A DNA stretch of 64,000 nt from an uncultured Oceanospirillaceae bacterium (lineage in GTDB: Bacteria > Pseudomonadota > Gammaproteobacteria > Pseudomonadales > Balneatricaceae). Positions 17,702-25,468 of the stretch are shown here, piece by piece (position 1 is the stretch's first letter; each line of letters opens with the position of its first letter). Both the position numbers and the translations under genes were made by a program. The stretch lies in contig CAJXNY010000002.1 in NCBI GenBank assembly GCA_913057435.1, positions 172,376 to 236,375 on the forward strand, written 5' to 3'. A model generated the notes under the pieces. That model did no database searches. It saw nothing but the letters and a program-made list of their open reading frames with translations, and was not told the DNA's origin.

Positions 17702-18856
17702 TTGTTAAAAGTGCTCTGTGCCACATTGTCTTTATTTACTCTACTGCTTACCGGTTGCGACCGTCAGGACAACACTCCTGTGAAAATTGGCGTCGTCTTG
17801 CCGCTCAGTGGCGACTACAGCATCTACGGTCATGCAGCAAAGCAGGGCGCTCAGCTGGCGGTTGAAGAAATCAACAAAGCGGGGGGGGTATTGAATGGCC
17901 GTCTGGTCGAGCTGATTGTTCGAGACAACAAGACTGATCCGGAACTGTCTGTCAGCTATGCCCGCGAACTGATCTCTGCTGAAAAAGTACTGGCGCTGAT
18001 GGGCCCTGTCAGCAGCACTGCCCGTGAGGCGATGTTAACCGTTTCAGAGCAGCTTGAGGTGCCGCTGCTATACGGTATCGACTATGAAGGCGGTCACTTC
18101 AGCCCCTGGCTGGTGAATTACAGTGCCATCCCGGCCCACAGTATCGACCCTGTTGTCCCCCTGTTGAGTAAAGAGTCGGGGAAGCGGTTCTATATCTTCG
18201 GTTATGACTATATCTGGCCCCATAAAATGGCGGCGGCCATTGAGCGTGCTGTCGCTGCCGCGGGTGGTGAAGTGGTCGGCAAAGAGTTTACCTCTTTTGG
18301 TCGACCGGACTTTAGTGACGTTATTCGCCGTATTCAGGCGGCAGAAACCGATAATCTGATGTTGATTCTGCCCGGCAGCGATGGCTTTGCTTTCTTACGT
18401 CAGGCCTACACGATGGGGGTCAGCAGCAGCTACCGGACACTCGCATTCGCCGCCGATGAAAACTACCTGTTTGCTCTGCGTAACGATGAGCTTGAAGGTA
18501 TCTACACCGTGTTACATTTTTTCAGCGATACCTCGGAACCCCGCGCCAGAGCCTTCAGCGGTGCCTTTGCACGACGCTACCCGGAGGATTTTGCGACTTA
18601 TGCGGCCAAATCTCATTATGATCTGGTCCACCTGTTCGCCAAAGCCATTACCGAGACAGGAACTGAAGACCGGTCAGCTATTGTCAGCGCAATGGAGACT
18701 ATGACATTGCCGGCAGGCAACGGCCAGATACAGATGCGGGCTGACCATCATTTTGATCTGCCAATGTACCTGGCCCGGTTTGAGCGGGGCGGGTTATGGG
18801 TTAAGAAATCACTCGGGATGATCCGGCCACCGGATCAACGTAAGGCGAGTCAGTAA
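17702..18856 (+). CDS. Leu/Ile/Val-type periplasmic binding lipoprotein
   Basis: ABC-type substrate-binding protein of the LivJ/AmiC/UrtA (Peripla_BP_6) family, about 385 residues. The lipobox LLLTGC near residue 17 predicts a lipoprotein. Family features: VKIGVVLPLSGDYSIYG, GAQLAVEEINKAGGVLNG, VGPVSST-like LMGPVSSTAREA. The TTG at 17702 is preferred because AGGAG ends 6 bases before it; an ATG at 17696 is immediately adjacent to that site. No permease or ATPase genes are near, so it may act as a sensor partner or share a distant transporter. Ligand unknown. Confidence 0.8.
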   Translation: MLKVLCATLSLFTLLLTGCDRQDNTPVKIGVVLPLSGDYSIYGHAAKQGAQLAVEEINKAGGVLNGRLVELIVRDNKTDPELSVSYARELISAEKVLALMGPVSSTAREAMLTVSEQLEVPLLYGIDYEGGHFSPWLVNYSAIPAHSIDPVVPLLSKESGKRFYIFGYDYIWPHKMAAAIERAVAAAGGEVVGKEFTSFGRPDFSDVIRRIQAAETDNLMLILPGSDGFAFLRQAYTMGVSSSYRTLAFAADENYLFALRNDELEGIYTVLHFFSDTSEPRARAFSGAFARRYPEDFATYAAKSHYDLVHLFAKAITETGTEDRSAIVSAMETMTLPAGNGQIQMRADHHFDLPMYLARFERGGLWVKKSLGMIRPPDQRKASQ

Positions 18857-18896
18857 TGACGGTGTTTACCTGACCGAACAGGGCAGGTCTAACCCT

Positions 18897-19148
18897 CTAT
18901 TTCATAAAAACCTTGCCGCCAATCATCTTGAAGGCAGGGGTCCCCCGGATTAACGTTTCTCTGGCAAAAGCCTGTTCGCAACCGGGGCAGGTACAGGGTT
19001 GCTGGGTATAATCCACGGTGATGCGCTCTTTAAAGCACTTCACCAGCGATCCTTTCCCGCCCTTACGATACTTATACAGCTGTGTCCGGCAACGGGCACA
19101 GTAAATGTCTACGGTTGTCGCCGGGCCTTTCTTTCCAGGTTTCGCCAT
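18897..19148 (-). CDS. Small zinc-ribbon-like protein
   Basis: Basic protein of 83 residues with CxxC (YCARCRTQLYKYRKGGKG) and CxCxxC (CTCPGCEQAFARET) clusters, consistent with a structural zinc site. It starts 8 bases after the stop of the enoyl-CoA hydratase gene on the same strand, so the two are probably co-transcribed. Function unknown. Confidence 0.7.
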   Translation of the reverse strand: MAKPGKKGPATTVDIYCARCRTQLYKYRKGGKGSLVKCFKERITVDYTQQPCTCPGCEQAFARETLIRGTPAFKMIGGKVFMK

Positions 19149-19155
19149 GACTGGA

Positions 19156-19995
19156 TCAGTAACCCTTAAAGTGACCTGGACGCTTCTCAACAAAGGCGTT
19201 CACAGCTTCACTATGGTCTTCAGTATTGTGACAAATTCCCTGCATCAGAGCGCAGGTATCCAGAAAATCAGGGAGCTCCTGACGCTGAGCCGCCTTGAGC
19301 AGGCGTTTGGTCATTCGCAGCGCCTGAGGCGGTTTGGTCGCCATCCGCTGGGCCATCTCCATCGCCCGGGCCAGCAGCTGTTCCGGTTCAGTCACTTCCA
19401 GCAGAATACCCAGCTCCAGTGCTTCACGGGCATCAATGGTACGCCCGGTGAGAGTTAACTCCGCCGCCTTCTGGTAGCCAATCAGCCGCTGCAGGAACCA
19501 GGCACCTCCGTCACCGGGAATGAGTCCCAGATTGACAAAGGTTTCGCCCAGCAGGGCACGGCTGGAGCCAATACGCAGATCGCACATGCAGGTCAGGTCA
19601 AACCCCGCCCCAATTGCAGGGCCGTTGATCGCCGCAATCACCGGCACCTCAGCGTTATATACCGCCAGCGGCATACGCTGAATCCCTTCACGGTATTTCT
19701 GCTGCACCTGGTATACATCCCCGCCAAAGGGCCCATCCTGATGCTCAGCATCGCGCAGCTGCATCTCTTTGATATTACCGCCAGCAGAAAACGCACTGCC
19801 ATCGCCGGTCATCACCAGTACGCTCACCTGAGGGGTCCGGTTACACCAGTCAACCGTCGCCAGAATGTCATCCACCAGCGCACTGCCGGTCAGGGCATTG
19901 CGAATATCATGGCGTTGAAACGTTAACAGGGCGACACGGCCCTCTAATGTCAGGCTGGCATCAACCAGTGTGGGCAGTGAAATATCCTGGTGCAT
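19156..19995 (-). CDS. Enoyl-CoA hydratase/isomerase family protein
   Basis: Crotonase-fold enzyme, 279 residues, slightly longer than the 260-residue norm. The oxyanion-hole segments are visible: SAFSAGGNIKEM and INGPAIGAGFDLTCMCDLRI, plus FVNLGLIPGDGGAWFLQRLIG, which carries the usual acidic position before G. It probably hydrates or isomerises an enoyl-CoA; the acyl chain cannot be told from sequence. Upstream and divergently placed regulators include a MarR-type gene on the same strand about 70 bases away, which may control it. Confidence 0.85.
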   Translation of the reverse strand: MHQDISLPTLVDASLTLEGRVALLTFQRHDIRNALTGSALVDDILATVDWCNRTPQVSVLVMTGDGSAFSAGGNIKEMQLRDAEHQDGPFGGDVYQVQQKYREGIQRMPLAVYNAEVPVIAAINGPAIGAGFDLTCMCDLRIGSSRALLGETFVNLGLIPGDGGAWFLQRLIGYQKAAELTLTGRTIDAREALELGILLEVTEPEQLLARAMEMAQRMATKPPQALRMTKRLLKAAQRQELPDFLDTCALMQGICHNTEDHSEAVNAFVEKRPGHFKGY

Positions 19996-20066
19996 ATAAA
20001 CTCCGTTGCGTTGTTATTCTGTTACCAGTATCGGACCTGCGAAGGGAAAGCTTAACGTCAAAGACT

Positions 20067-20546
20067 TCAGTCGTCGCCCGTTTTCAGTGTGTCTACCCGG
20101 CGATGCAACCGCTCAAAAAGAGACTCAATCAACGCCCGTTCCTGGGCATCAAACTCATCCAGCAGCGCCTGCTCACGACCCAGTACCCAGGGCACAATCT
20201 CGTTGTACAACGCCATGCCACTCTCAGTCAGGCTCAGCTGAGAATAACGACGATCCCGGTCATCCACTGCCTGAACCACCAGACCGCGGTCTTTCAGGAC
20301 GGTAATCGCCCGGCTGACCGGCATTTTTTCCATGCAGGTATGGGCGGTAATCGCCTTGGCAGACATTGGCTGATGCTGGCCAAGGGCTGCAACAACACGC
20401 CACTCTGCGCGTTTAAGTTTGAATTTTCCGGTGTAGATCTCAGCCACCGACTCACTGACATCCTGAGCCAGCACAGACAGCCGGTAAGGGAAAAACTCTT
20501 CCAGTACCAGCGCTTTTGCCCCATCACCGGCTTGTTTATCAGTCAT
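20067..20546 (-). CDS. MarR family transcriptional regulator
   Basis: Winged-helix regulator of 159 residues. The recognition region is WRVVAALGQHQPMSAKAITAHTCMEKMPVSRAITVLKDRGLV and the wing is DRDRRYSQLSLTESG, both typical of MarR. The ATG at 20546 has AGGAG 5 bases upstream and is preferred over an in-frame ATG 8 codons earlier. It is divergent from the VOC gene and precedes the enoyl-CoA hydratase gene; both are candidate targets. Confidence 0.87.
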   Translation of the reverse strand: MTDKQAGDGAKALVLEEFFPYRLSVLAQDVSESVAEIYTGKFKLKRAEWRVVAALGQHQPMSAKAITAHTCMEKMPVSRAITVLKDRGLVVQAVDDRDRRYSQLSLTESGMALYNEIVPWVLGREQALLDEFDAQERALIESLFERLHRRVDTLKTGDD

Positions 20547-20727
20547 ACGCACTCCTGACATGCTGAACATAAACTGTTTCTACTCACGAAAGAGTGAGCA
20601 TATCTATTTGAATAATAAAGGGTATGAGGCCGAGAGAACAGCTTTGACATTAGTAACCAGCGTTACTATGATGGCGACATTACTGCTCCGACACCGAGCA
20701 TGCTGCCAACAATAACGAGAGATAACG

Positions 20728-21270
20728 ATGATCAACATCAAGCAGATCCACCATGTCGCTTACCGCTGTAACGATGCCAAAGAGACCGTGGAATTCTACC
20801 AGGACGTCTTGAATATGGAGTTCCTGGTGGCGATCGCCGAAGATCTGGTGCCCTCGACCAAAGAGCCCGATCCTTACATGCACCTGTTTCTGGATGCTGG
20901 CAACGGGAATATCCTCGCGTTTTTTGAACTGCCTACCAAAACCCCGATGGACCGCGATCGCAACACGCCGGAATGGGTGCAACACATCGCCTTCCAGGTA
21001 GAAGACGAAGCCGCGCTGATGTCCGCCAAGGCCGAGATCGAAGCGAAAGGTATCAGTGTCCTGGGCCCAACGGAGCACGGTATTATCCGTTCGATCTACT
21101 TCTTTGATCCAAATGGCCACCGGCTGGAGCTGACATGGGTGAAAGGCACGGACGCACAGATGAAGCAGCTGAAAGAAGTTGCCCCGGCAATGCTGGAAGA
21201 GTGGTCTCGTACTAAAAAAGCGCCCAAGCACGCAGCATGGTTGCACGAAGAAGAATTCAAACAGGACTGA
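20728..21270 (+). CDS. VOC (glyoxalase/dioxygenase fold) family protein
   Basis: A 180-residue vicinal-oxygen-chelate protein. The start IKQIHHVAYRCNDAKETVEFY places the first metal-ligand His; QHIAFQVED and the GHRLELTW Glu supply further ligands. The C-terminal 40 residues (KQLKEVAPAMLEEW) are an extra helical tail. It could be an extradiol dioxygenase or glyoxalase-like enzyme. It is divergent from the MarR gene. Confidence 0.82.
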   Translation: MINIKQIHHVAYRCNDAKETVEFYQDVLNMEFLVAIAEDLVPSTKEPDPYMHLFLDAGNGNILAFFELPTKTPMDRDRNTPEWVQHIAFQVEDEAALMSAKAEIEAKGISVLGPTEHGIIRSIYFFDPNGHRLELTWVKGTDAQMKQLKEVAPAMLEEWSRTKKAPKHAAWLHEEEFKQD

Positions 21271-21414
21271 TCATTCAGGCCTCACCCGGCTGGCCACACT
21301 CAGTGGCCAGCTCCCCATCAGCGATATCTACCCGCAAGTACTGCAGCATCCCTCTCAATTCCAGCGTAAAATCCCCGACCCTGTCACACTATTCCAACAT
21401 AAGGATGTATCAGG

Positions 21415-22305
21415 TTGGTACTCTCGAATCACCTTAAAGCAGACCTGCTACTGGTCTGGGTTACCCTGCTGGCCGCTGCGGGCTGGATCTTCTCCAGTGA
21501 AGCCCTGGTCGGGCTGACACCTATCTTTTTTATCGGCCTGCGCTTTCTGCTGGCTGGCATTGTGGTGGGTGTAATAGGCCACCGTCAGTTACGTCAACTG
21601 GACCGCCGTGGGCTGTTACGCACCGCCCTGGTCGGACTGGTATTCAGTGTTGCACTGGTCTTCTGGATACTGGGCCTGGCCCATGCACACCATCTGGGGG
21701 TCGGCGCGTTCCTGACCAGTTTAGGTGTCGTGCTGGTACCGATTTTTGCCTTGTTACTCGGTGACCGGGCGCCGGCTACCACCTGGCTGGCCCTGCCCAT
21801 TGCTGCCGGTGGCCTGGCCTGCCTGTCGCTGGACAGCGAGTTCGAGCTGGGGCTGGGGGAGTACAGTTTTTTAACCGCTGCCTTTATCTTCGCTTTTTAC
21901 TTTACCCTCAATAGCCGGGCGGCGGCGAAAACCTCTCCCATCGCATTGACCGCTGTGCAGTTAACCGTTGTCGGTTGCGTCGCACTGCCACTGGGACTGA
22001 TGGTAGAAGGCGTTCCTGATGTACAGCCATCAGCCATCTGGGGCTGGTTTGCCGCCAGTGTATTGATCGCCACCGCCTGGCGTTTTTTCCTGCAAACCCG
22101 GGCCCAGAGCATGGCTCCGGCCAGCCATAGCGCGATTATCATGGTGCTGGAACCCATCTGGACCGCATTGCTGGCAGCTTTCTGGTATGGCGAAACCATG
22201 ACCCAGATGCAGTTTATCGGCTGTGGCCTGATCCTGGTGGCACTGTTAACCACACGGGCAGGGGCGCTGAAACAGTGGCTGTTTGCCTTGATGCCGCAAC
22301 GGTAA
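21415..22305 (+). CDS. EamA/DMT family transporter
   Basis: Integral membrane protein of about 296 residues with ten hydrophobic segments in two EamA repeats (repeat 1 WVTLLAAAGWIFSSEALV; repeat 2 EYSFLTAAFIFAFYFTLNS). It ends in the EPIWTALLAAFWYGE motif typical of the family. The TTG at 21415 is the only early start in frame and lacks a well-spaced ribosome site, so the start is uncertain. Substrate unknown; metabolite or amino-acid export is usual. Confidence 0.82.
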   Translation: MVLSNHLKADLLLVWVTLLAAAGWIFSSEALVGLTPIFFIGLRFLLAGIVVGVIGHRQLRQLDRRGLLRTALVGLVFSVALVFWILGLAHAHHLGVGAFLTSLGVVLVPIFALLLGDRAPATTWLALPIAAGGLACLSLDSEFELGLGEYSFLTAAFIFAFYFTLNSRAAAKTSPIALTAVQLTVVGCVALPLGLMVEGVPDVQPSAIWGWFAASVLIATAWRFFLQTRAQSMAPASHSAIIMVLEPIWTALLAAFWYGETMTQMQFIGCGLILVALLTTRAGALKQWLFALMPQR

Positions 22306-22437
22306 GCGCCATGTTTAGCAAGGCTTCTGACATGTTCGGCACCGGCTGTCTATGGGTGTTCATTGTTAACATTCACTCTTTGGCACTACAAAGCTGAAAA
22401 TACTGGTCCTAAGCAAGCCGCACAAAGAAGCGTTTAA

Positions 22438-22473
22438 TCCGGGTAACAAAAACAAAAAACAGTGTTACCCGGA
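22438..22473 (+). promoter_or_regulatory. Hairpin masking the ribosome-binding site of the DUF6506-like gene
   Basis: A perfect 10-bp inverted repeat: TCCGGGTAAC at 22438-22447 and GTTACCCGGA at 22464-22473, with a 16-base A-rich loop. The right arm contains most of the GGAG ribosome site (22471-22474) that lies 6 bases before the ATG at 22481. As RNA it would block translation; as DNA it could be an operator. Confidence 0.6.
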
Positions 22474-22480
22474 GCCCCAG

Positions 22481-22780
22481 ATGCCACTACAACGTTACGG
22501 ATTTATCGTCAAAGCTGCTGATCTTGAATTCTTTAAGCATCACGCACGTATCGCCTCCGAAAATTTCCATATGTCGATCTCCGGTGTCAGCAACGTTGAC
22601 GAAGCGATGCTGGTTGCCCAGGAAATGATTACCAAAGGCGTGCAGCTGATCGAGCTGTGCGGTGGCTTCAGCACAGATGATGCTCGCCAGGTTAGTGATG
22701 CCATTAACGACCATATCCCGGTAGGCGTGGTGCAATACACTGAGCAGGAACGCGCCCGACTACAGCGCGAACTGGCATAG
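22481..22780 (+). CDS. DUF6506-like small protein
   Basis: A 99-residue soluble alpha/beta protein, which I believe belongs to the DUF6506 family (pattern YGFIVKAADLEFFKH, GVQLIELCGGFSTDDARQVSDAI, VGVVQY). No known biochemical role. It is the first gene of an apparent operon with a response regulator (13 bases on) and thiM (28 bases further). The leader hairpin suggests post-transcriptional control. Confidence 0.72.
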   Translation: MPLQRYGFIVKAADLEFFKHHARIASENFHMSISGVSNVDEAMLVAQEMITKGVQLIELCGGFSTDDARQVSDAINDHIPVGVVQYTEQERARLQRELA

Positions 22781-22793
22781 GGAGGGCAGGGTG

Positions 22794-23453
22794 ATGACCT
22801 CTCAGGCTCACATTATCATTGCTGACAGCTCCCCCCTCTACCGACAGGGGTTTCAGCTGGCACTGGCCGCTGCAGGCATGGGCCAGAACGTCATCGGGCT
22901 GGGCTGCATCACAACGCTACAGCAGGCGTTATTGCGCAACACCAGCCTGCGTTTACTGGTGGTTGATGCCACCCTTGAAGGGCTGGACAGTTTTACGCTG
23001 CTAAAAACCATTGCACATGATCACAATGTGCCGATTTTACTGACCTCATCCGGGGATGATCCAGCCTTCGTCCGCCGCGCTATGTTCAATGGTGTGAACG
23101 GTGTTATCAGTAAAAACGCCCCCATGGAGCAGCTGCTCGAAGCGCTGCAGAAAGTGGCGAAAGGAGGCTACTGGCGACCGGTGGAAGACCCGGACAGCCG
23201 CGCGCAAAACCGTGAAACGGCCTATTTCACCTATGCCTTACGCCGCCTGTCAAATCAGGAACGTAATGTACTGCAATGGGTGCGCGGGGGTCTGCGTAAT
23301 AAACAGATCGCCAGTGAAATGAGCGTCACCGAGCACACGATCAAATCCCACATGTCCAGTATCTTGCGTAAGCTGAATATAGAAAACCGCACACGACTGG
23401 TCATGGCGATGCAGCAAGTGCCCAATGAGGCCCAGCAATTGCGCAGCGCCTGA
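22794..23453 (+). CDS. NarL/FixJ-type response regulator
   Basis: A 219-residue two-domain regulator. The receiver has acidic D11, phosphoacceptor D58 in LLVVDATLEG, and the SK pair in VISKNAP. A linker of about 30 residues leads to a LuxR-type HTH (RLSNQERNVLQWVRGGLRNKQIASEMSVTEHTIKSHMSSIL). GGAGGG precedes the ATG at 22794. There is no kinase gene next to it. The HisKA_3 kinase at 15198-16961 is of the class that normally pairs with such regulators, so a link is possible but unproven. Confidence 0.88.
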   Translation: MTSQAHIIIADSSPLYRQGFQLALAAAGMGQNVIGLGCITTLQQALLRNTSLRLLVVDATLEGLDSFTLLKTIAHDHNVPILLTSSGDDPAFVRRAMFNGVNGVISKNAPMEQLLEALQKVAKGGYWRPVEDPDSRAQNRETAYFTYALRRLSNQERNVLQWVRGGLRNKQIASEMSVTEHTIKSHMSSILRKLNIENRTRLVMAMQQVPNEAQQLRSA

Positions 23454-23481
23454 CGCTGAAACGATATAAAGGAGGTCAGCC

Positions 23482-24306
23482 ATGTCTACAGCCTATCGTG
23501 TATCCCATCCCGACACGACCACCACCGGTTACTATGCCACCCAGACCGCACAGGCACTGGCGGCAATGGTCCATAAACGGCCCCGCGTTCACTGCCTTAC
23601 CAACACGGTTGCGATGGAGTTCACGGCCGACATTCTGATGGCCGTCGGCGCACACCCTTCCATGACTATGGGGCTGGAAGAGATTTCTGAGTTTGTCAGC
23701 TGCGCTCACAGTCTGAACGTGAATATCGGCACCCTGGACAGTCAGCGTCGTGCCGTTATGCTGCAAGCCGTACAGACGGCACTGGATTTTAACAAGCCCT
23801 GGATTCTGGACCCGGTATCGGTGCATGCCTCAGAGCACCGCTGTAACTTCGCCACGGAACTGGTTGCCATGCAGCCCACGGTGATCTGCGGCAATATAGC
23901 TGAAATCCGTACCCTGGCGGGCACCAATAGCCCCCACGCGGCACAGCAGCTGGCGCGCCAGAGCGGGGCAGTGGTTGCCCAGACGGGTGAAACCGACCTG
24001 GTCACCGATGGCCAGCGTACACTGATGGTCGCCAATGGCAGTCCGTTGCAAACCCGGGTCTCCGCTATGGGCTGCGCCACCAATGCGTTGATCGCCGGGT
24101 TTATGGCACTCGATCACGATGCATTCGATGCTACCGTACAGGCCCTGCTGACCCTGGGCGTCGCGGCCGAGCGTGCAGCGAAACGAGCGTCAGGTCCTGG
24201 CACTCTGCATATGTACCTGCTTGATGAACTTTATTCGCTGGATCTGCAAGCACTGGTCACCGCCGGACATATCGTACCGGTCGAAGTCACCAACGACCTC
24301 AGCTGA
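23482..24306 (+). CDS. thiM: Hydroxyethylthiazole kinase ThiM
   Basis: Ribokinase-fold enzyme of 274 residues that phosphorylates 4-methyl-5-hydroxyethylthiazole for thiamine salvage. Recognisable segments: PRVHCLTNTVAMEFTADILMA, GAHPSMTMG, ILDPVSVHASEHR, GNIAEIRTLAG and the anion-hole region SAMGCATNALIAGFMA. ThiM normally carries a catalytic Cys here (GCG/GCA), which is present. It has a strong AAAGGAGGT site. No thiD, thiE or TPP riboswitch is nearby; it seems to be controlled with the upstream regulator genes instead. Confidence 0.9.
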   Translation: MSTAYRVSHPDTTTTGYYATQTAQALAAMVHKRPRVHCLTNTVAMEFTADILMAVGAHPSMTMGLEEISEFVSCAHSLNVNIGTLDSQRRAVMLQAVQTALDFNKPWILDPVSVHASEHRCNFATELVAMQPTVICGNIAEIRTLAGTNSPHAAQQLARQSGAVVAQTGETDLVTDGQRTLMVANGSPLQTRVSAMGCATNALIAGFMALDHDAFDATVQALLTLGVAAERAAKRASGPGTLHMYLLDELYSLDLQALVTAGHIVPVEVTNDLS

Positions 24307-24327
24307 GCTGGCAATACAGCCACGCTC

Positions 24328-24361
24328 TGAGCCGCTGCCACTGATAAGGAACAGCGGCTCA
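24328..24361. terminator. Hairpin between thiM and the SDR gene
   Basis: Perfect 10-bp stem TGAGCCGCTG / CAGCGGCTCA with a 14-base loop, placed between convergent genes. It lacks a T run, so termination is inferred from position. Confidence 0.5.
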
Positions 24362-24380
24362 GCCTCATCTGAGAGTTACC

Positions 24381-25226
24381 TCAGCGGTTCTCACCATCAG
24401 CAACCCGGTTCAGCACCCAGTCCAGCGCGCGGGCCGACAGAATGCGCTTGAGGTAGCCAAACAGCCAGGTCGGTGTTGTTACGTAATACCGGGGTTTAGG
24501 TTTGGGGCTCTCCAGTGCATGCAACACCCGCTTCAGCACCGCCTCCGGGCCGAGAGTAAAAGGATCGCGGGCGTTAGCATCCTGTTTTTCCAGCCGCCGT
24601 TGCACCGCTTCATAGGTGGTTTTATGGGCACTGTTGGCCACATCAATGTTGGCGTTGAATTTAGCGTAGGCGTTTTTACGAAAGTCACTTTCAATAGGGC
24701 CCGGCTCAATCAGCGATACATGGATACCACTGCCACTTAACTCCTGTCGCAGGGTATCGGTGAGCCCTTCAAGGGCAAATTTCGAGGCATTATAGGCACC
24801 GCGATACTTCAGAGTGATTAACCCCAGCACCGAGCTGTTCTGAATAATCCGCCCCTCACCCCTGGCTCGCATCACTGGCAGCACTTTACAGGTCAGCTCA
24901 TGCCAGCCAAACAGGTTGGTCTCAAACTGCGCCCGCAGCACATCCCTGCTCAAATCTTCAACAGCACCGGGCTGACCAAAGGCACCGTTATTAAACAGTG
25001 CAAACAGCTCACCGCCGGTCTGCGCCAGTATCCATTCCAGCGCACGGTTAATGGAATCACTGCAATCCAGGTCCAGCTGATGACTTTCCAGCCCCAATGC
25101 CTGTAGCGCAACAATATCGGCCTCAGTACGGACCGTGGCAAATACCCGGTAACCACGCATATGCAGTTCACGCGCAACAAAATGACCGATCCCAGAGGAG
25201 CAGCCGGTAATCAGGATTGACTTCAT
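24381..25226 (-). CDS. Short-chain dehydrogenase/reductase (SDR)
   Basis: Classical SDR, 281 residues. The cofactor motif is TGCSSGIGHFVA, followed by NNGAFGQPGAVED (NNAG-like) and the catalytic Ser and YxxxK (SSVLGLITLKYRGAYNASK). Substrate unknown; it resembles the short-chain reductases annotated in many marine gammaproteobacteria. It is convergent with thiM and divergent from the kinase-like gene. Confidence 0.87.
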   Translation of the reverse strand: MKSILITGCSSGIGHFVARELHMRGYRVFATVRTEADIVALQALGLESHQLDLDCSDSINRALEWILAQTGGELFALFNNGAFGQPGAVEDLSRDVLRAQFETNLFGWHELTCKVLPVMRARGEGRIIQNSSVLGLITLKYRGAYNASKFALEGLTDTLRQELSGSGIHVSLIEPGPIESDFRKNAYAKFNANIDVANSAHKTTYEAVQRRLEKQDANARDPFTLGPEAVLKRVLHALESPKPKPRYYVTTPTWLFGYLKRILSARALDWVLNRVADGENR

Positions 25227-25468
25227 TTTTTCCCCAGATAAAGAACTCAGACGCCTGCGGTACTGTCATTTACATAACAGGCACCGCTGGCAACTGCAGG
25301 CAGGCTTACTATGCTTCAAATGAACCCTTTGCCAGGTCCCGCTAGTGAATTTCACATACGCGCAGTAATGGAACGCATTATATTGGTAATCGATGATCAG
25401 TCGCCAACACTTAACTCACCGGCCCAGGTGCAGAGCAATACAGTTGTCTCTACAGAGGTATTAAGCCT

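Noticed and set aside
22306..22480. Possible TPP riboswitch before the thiM operon
   Set aside because: None of the conserved TPP-box sequence (CTGAGA, ACCTGATC-like) is present; only the simple hairpin over the ribosome site is seen.
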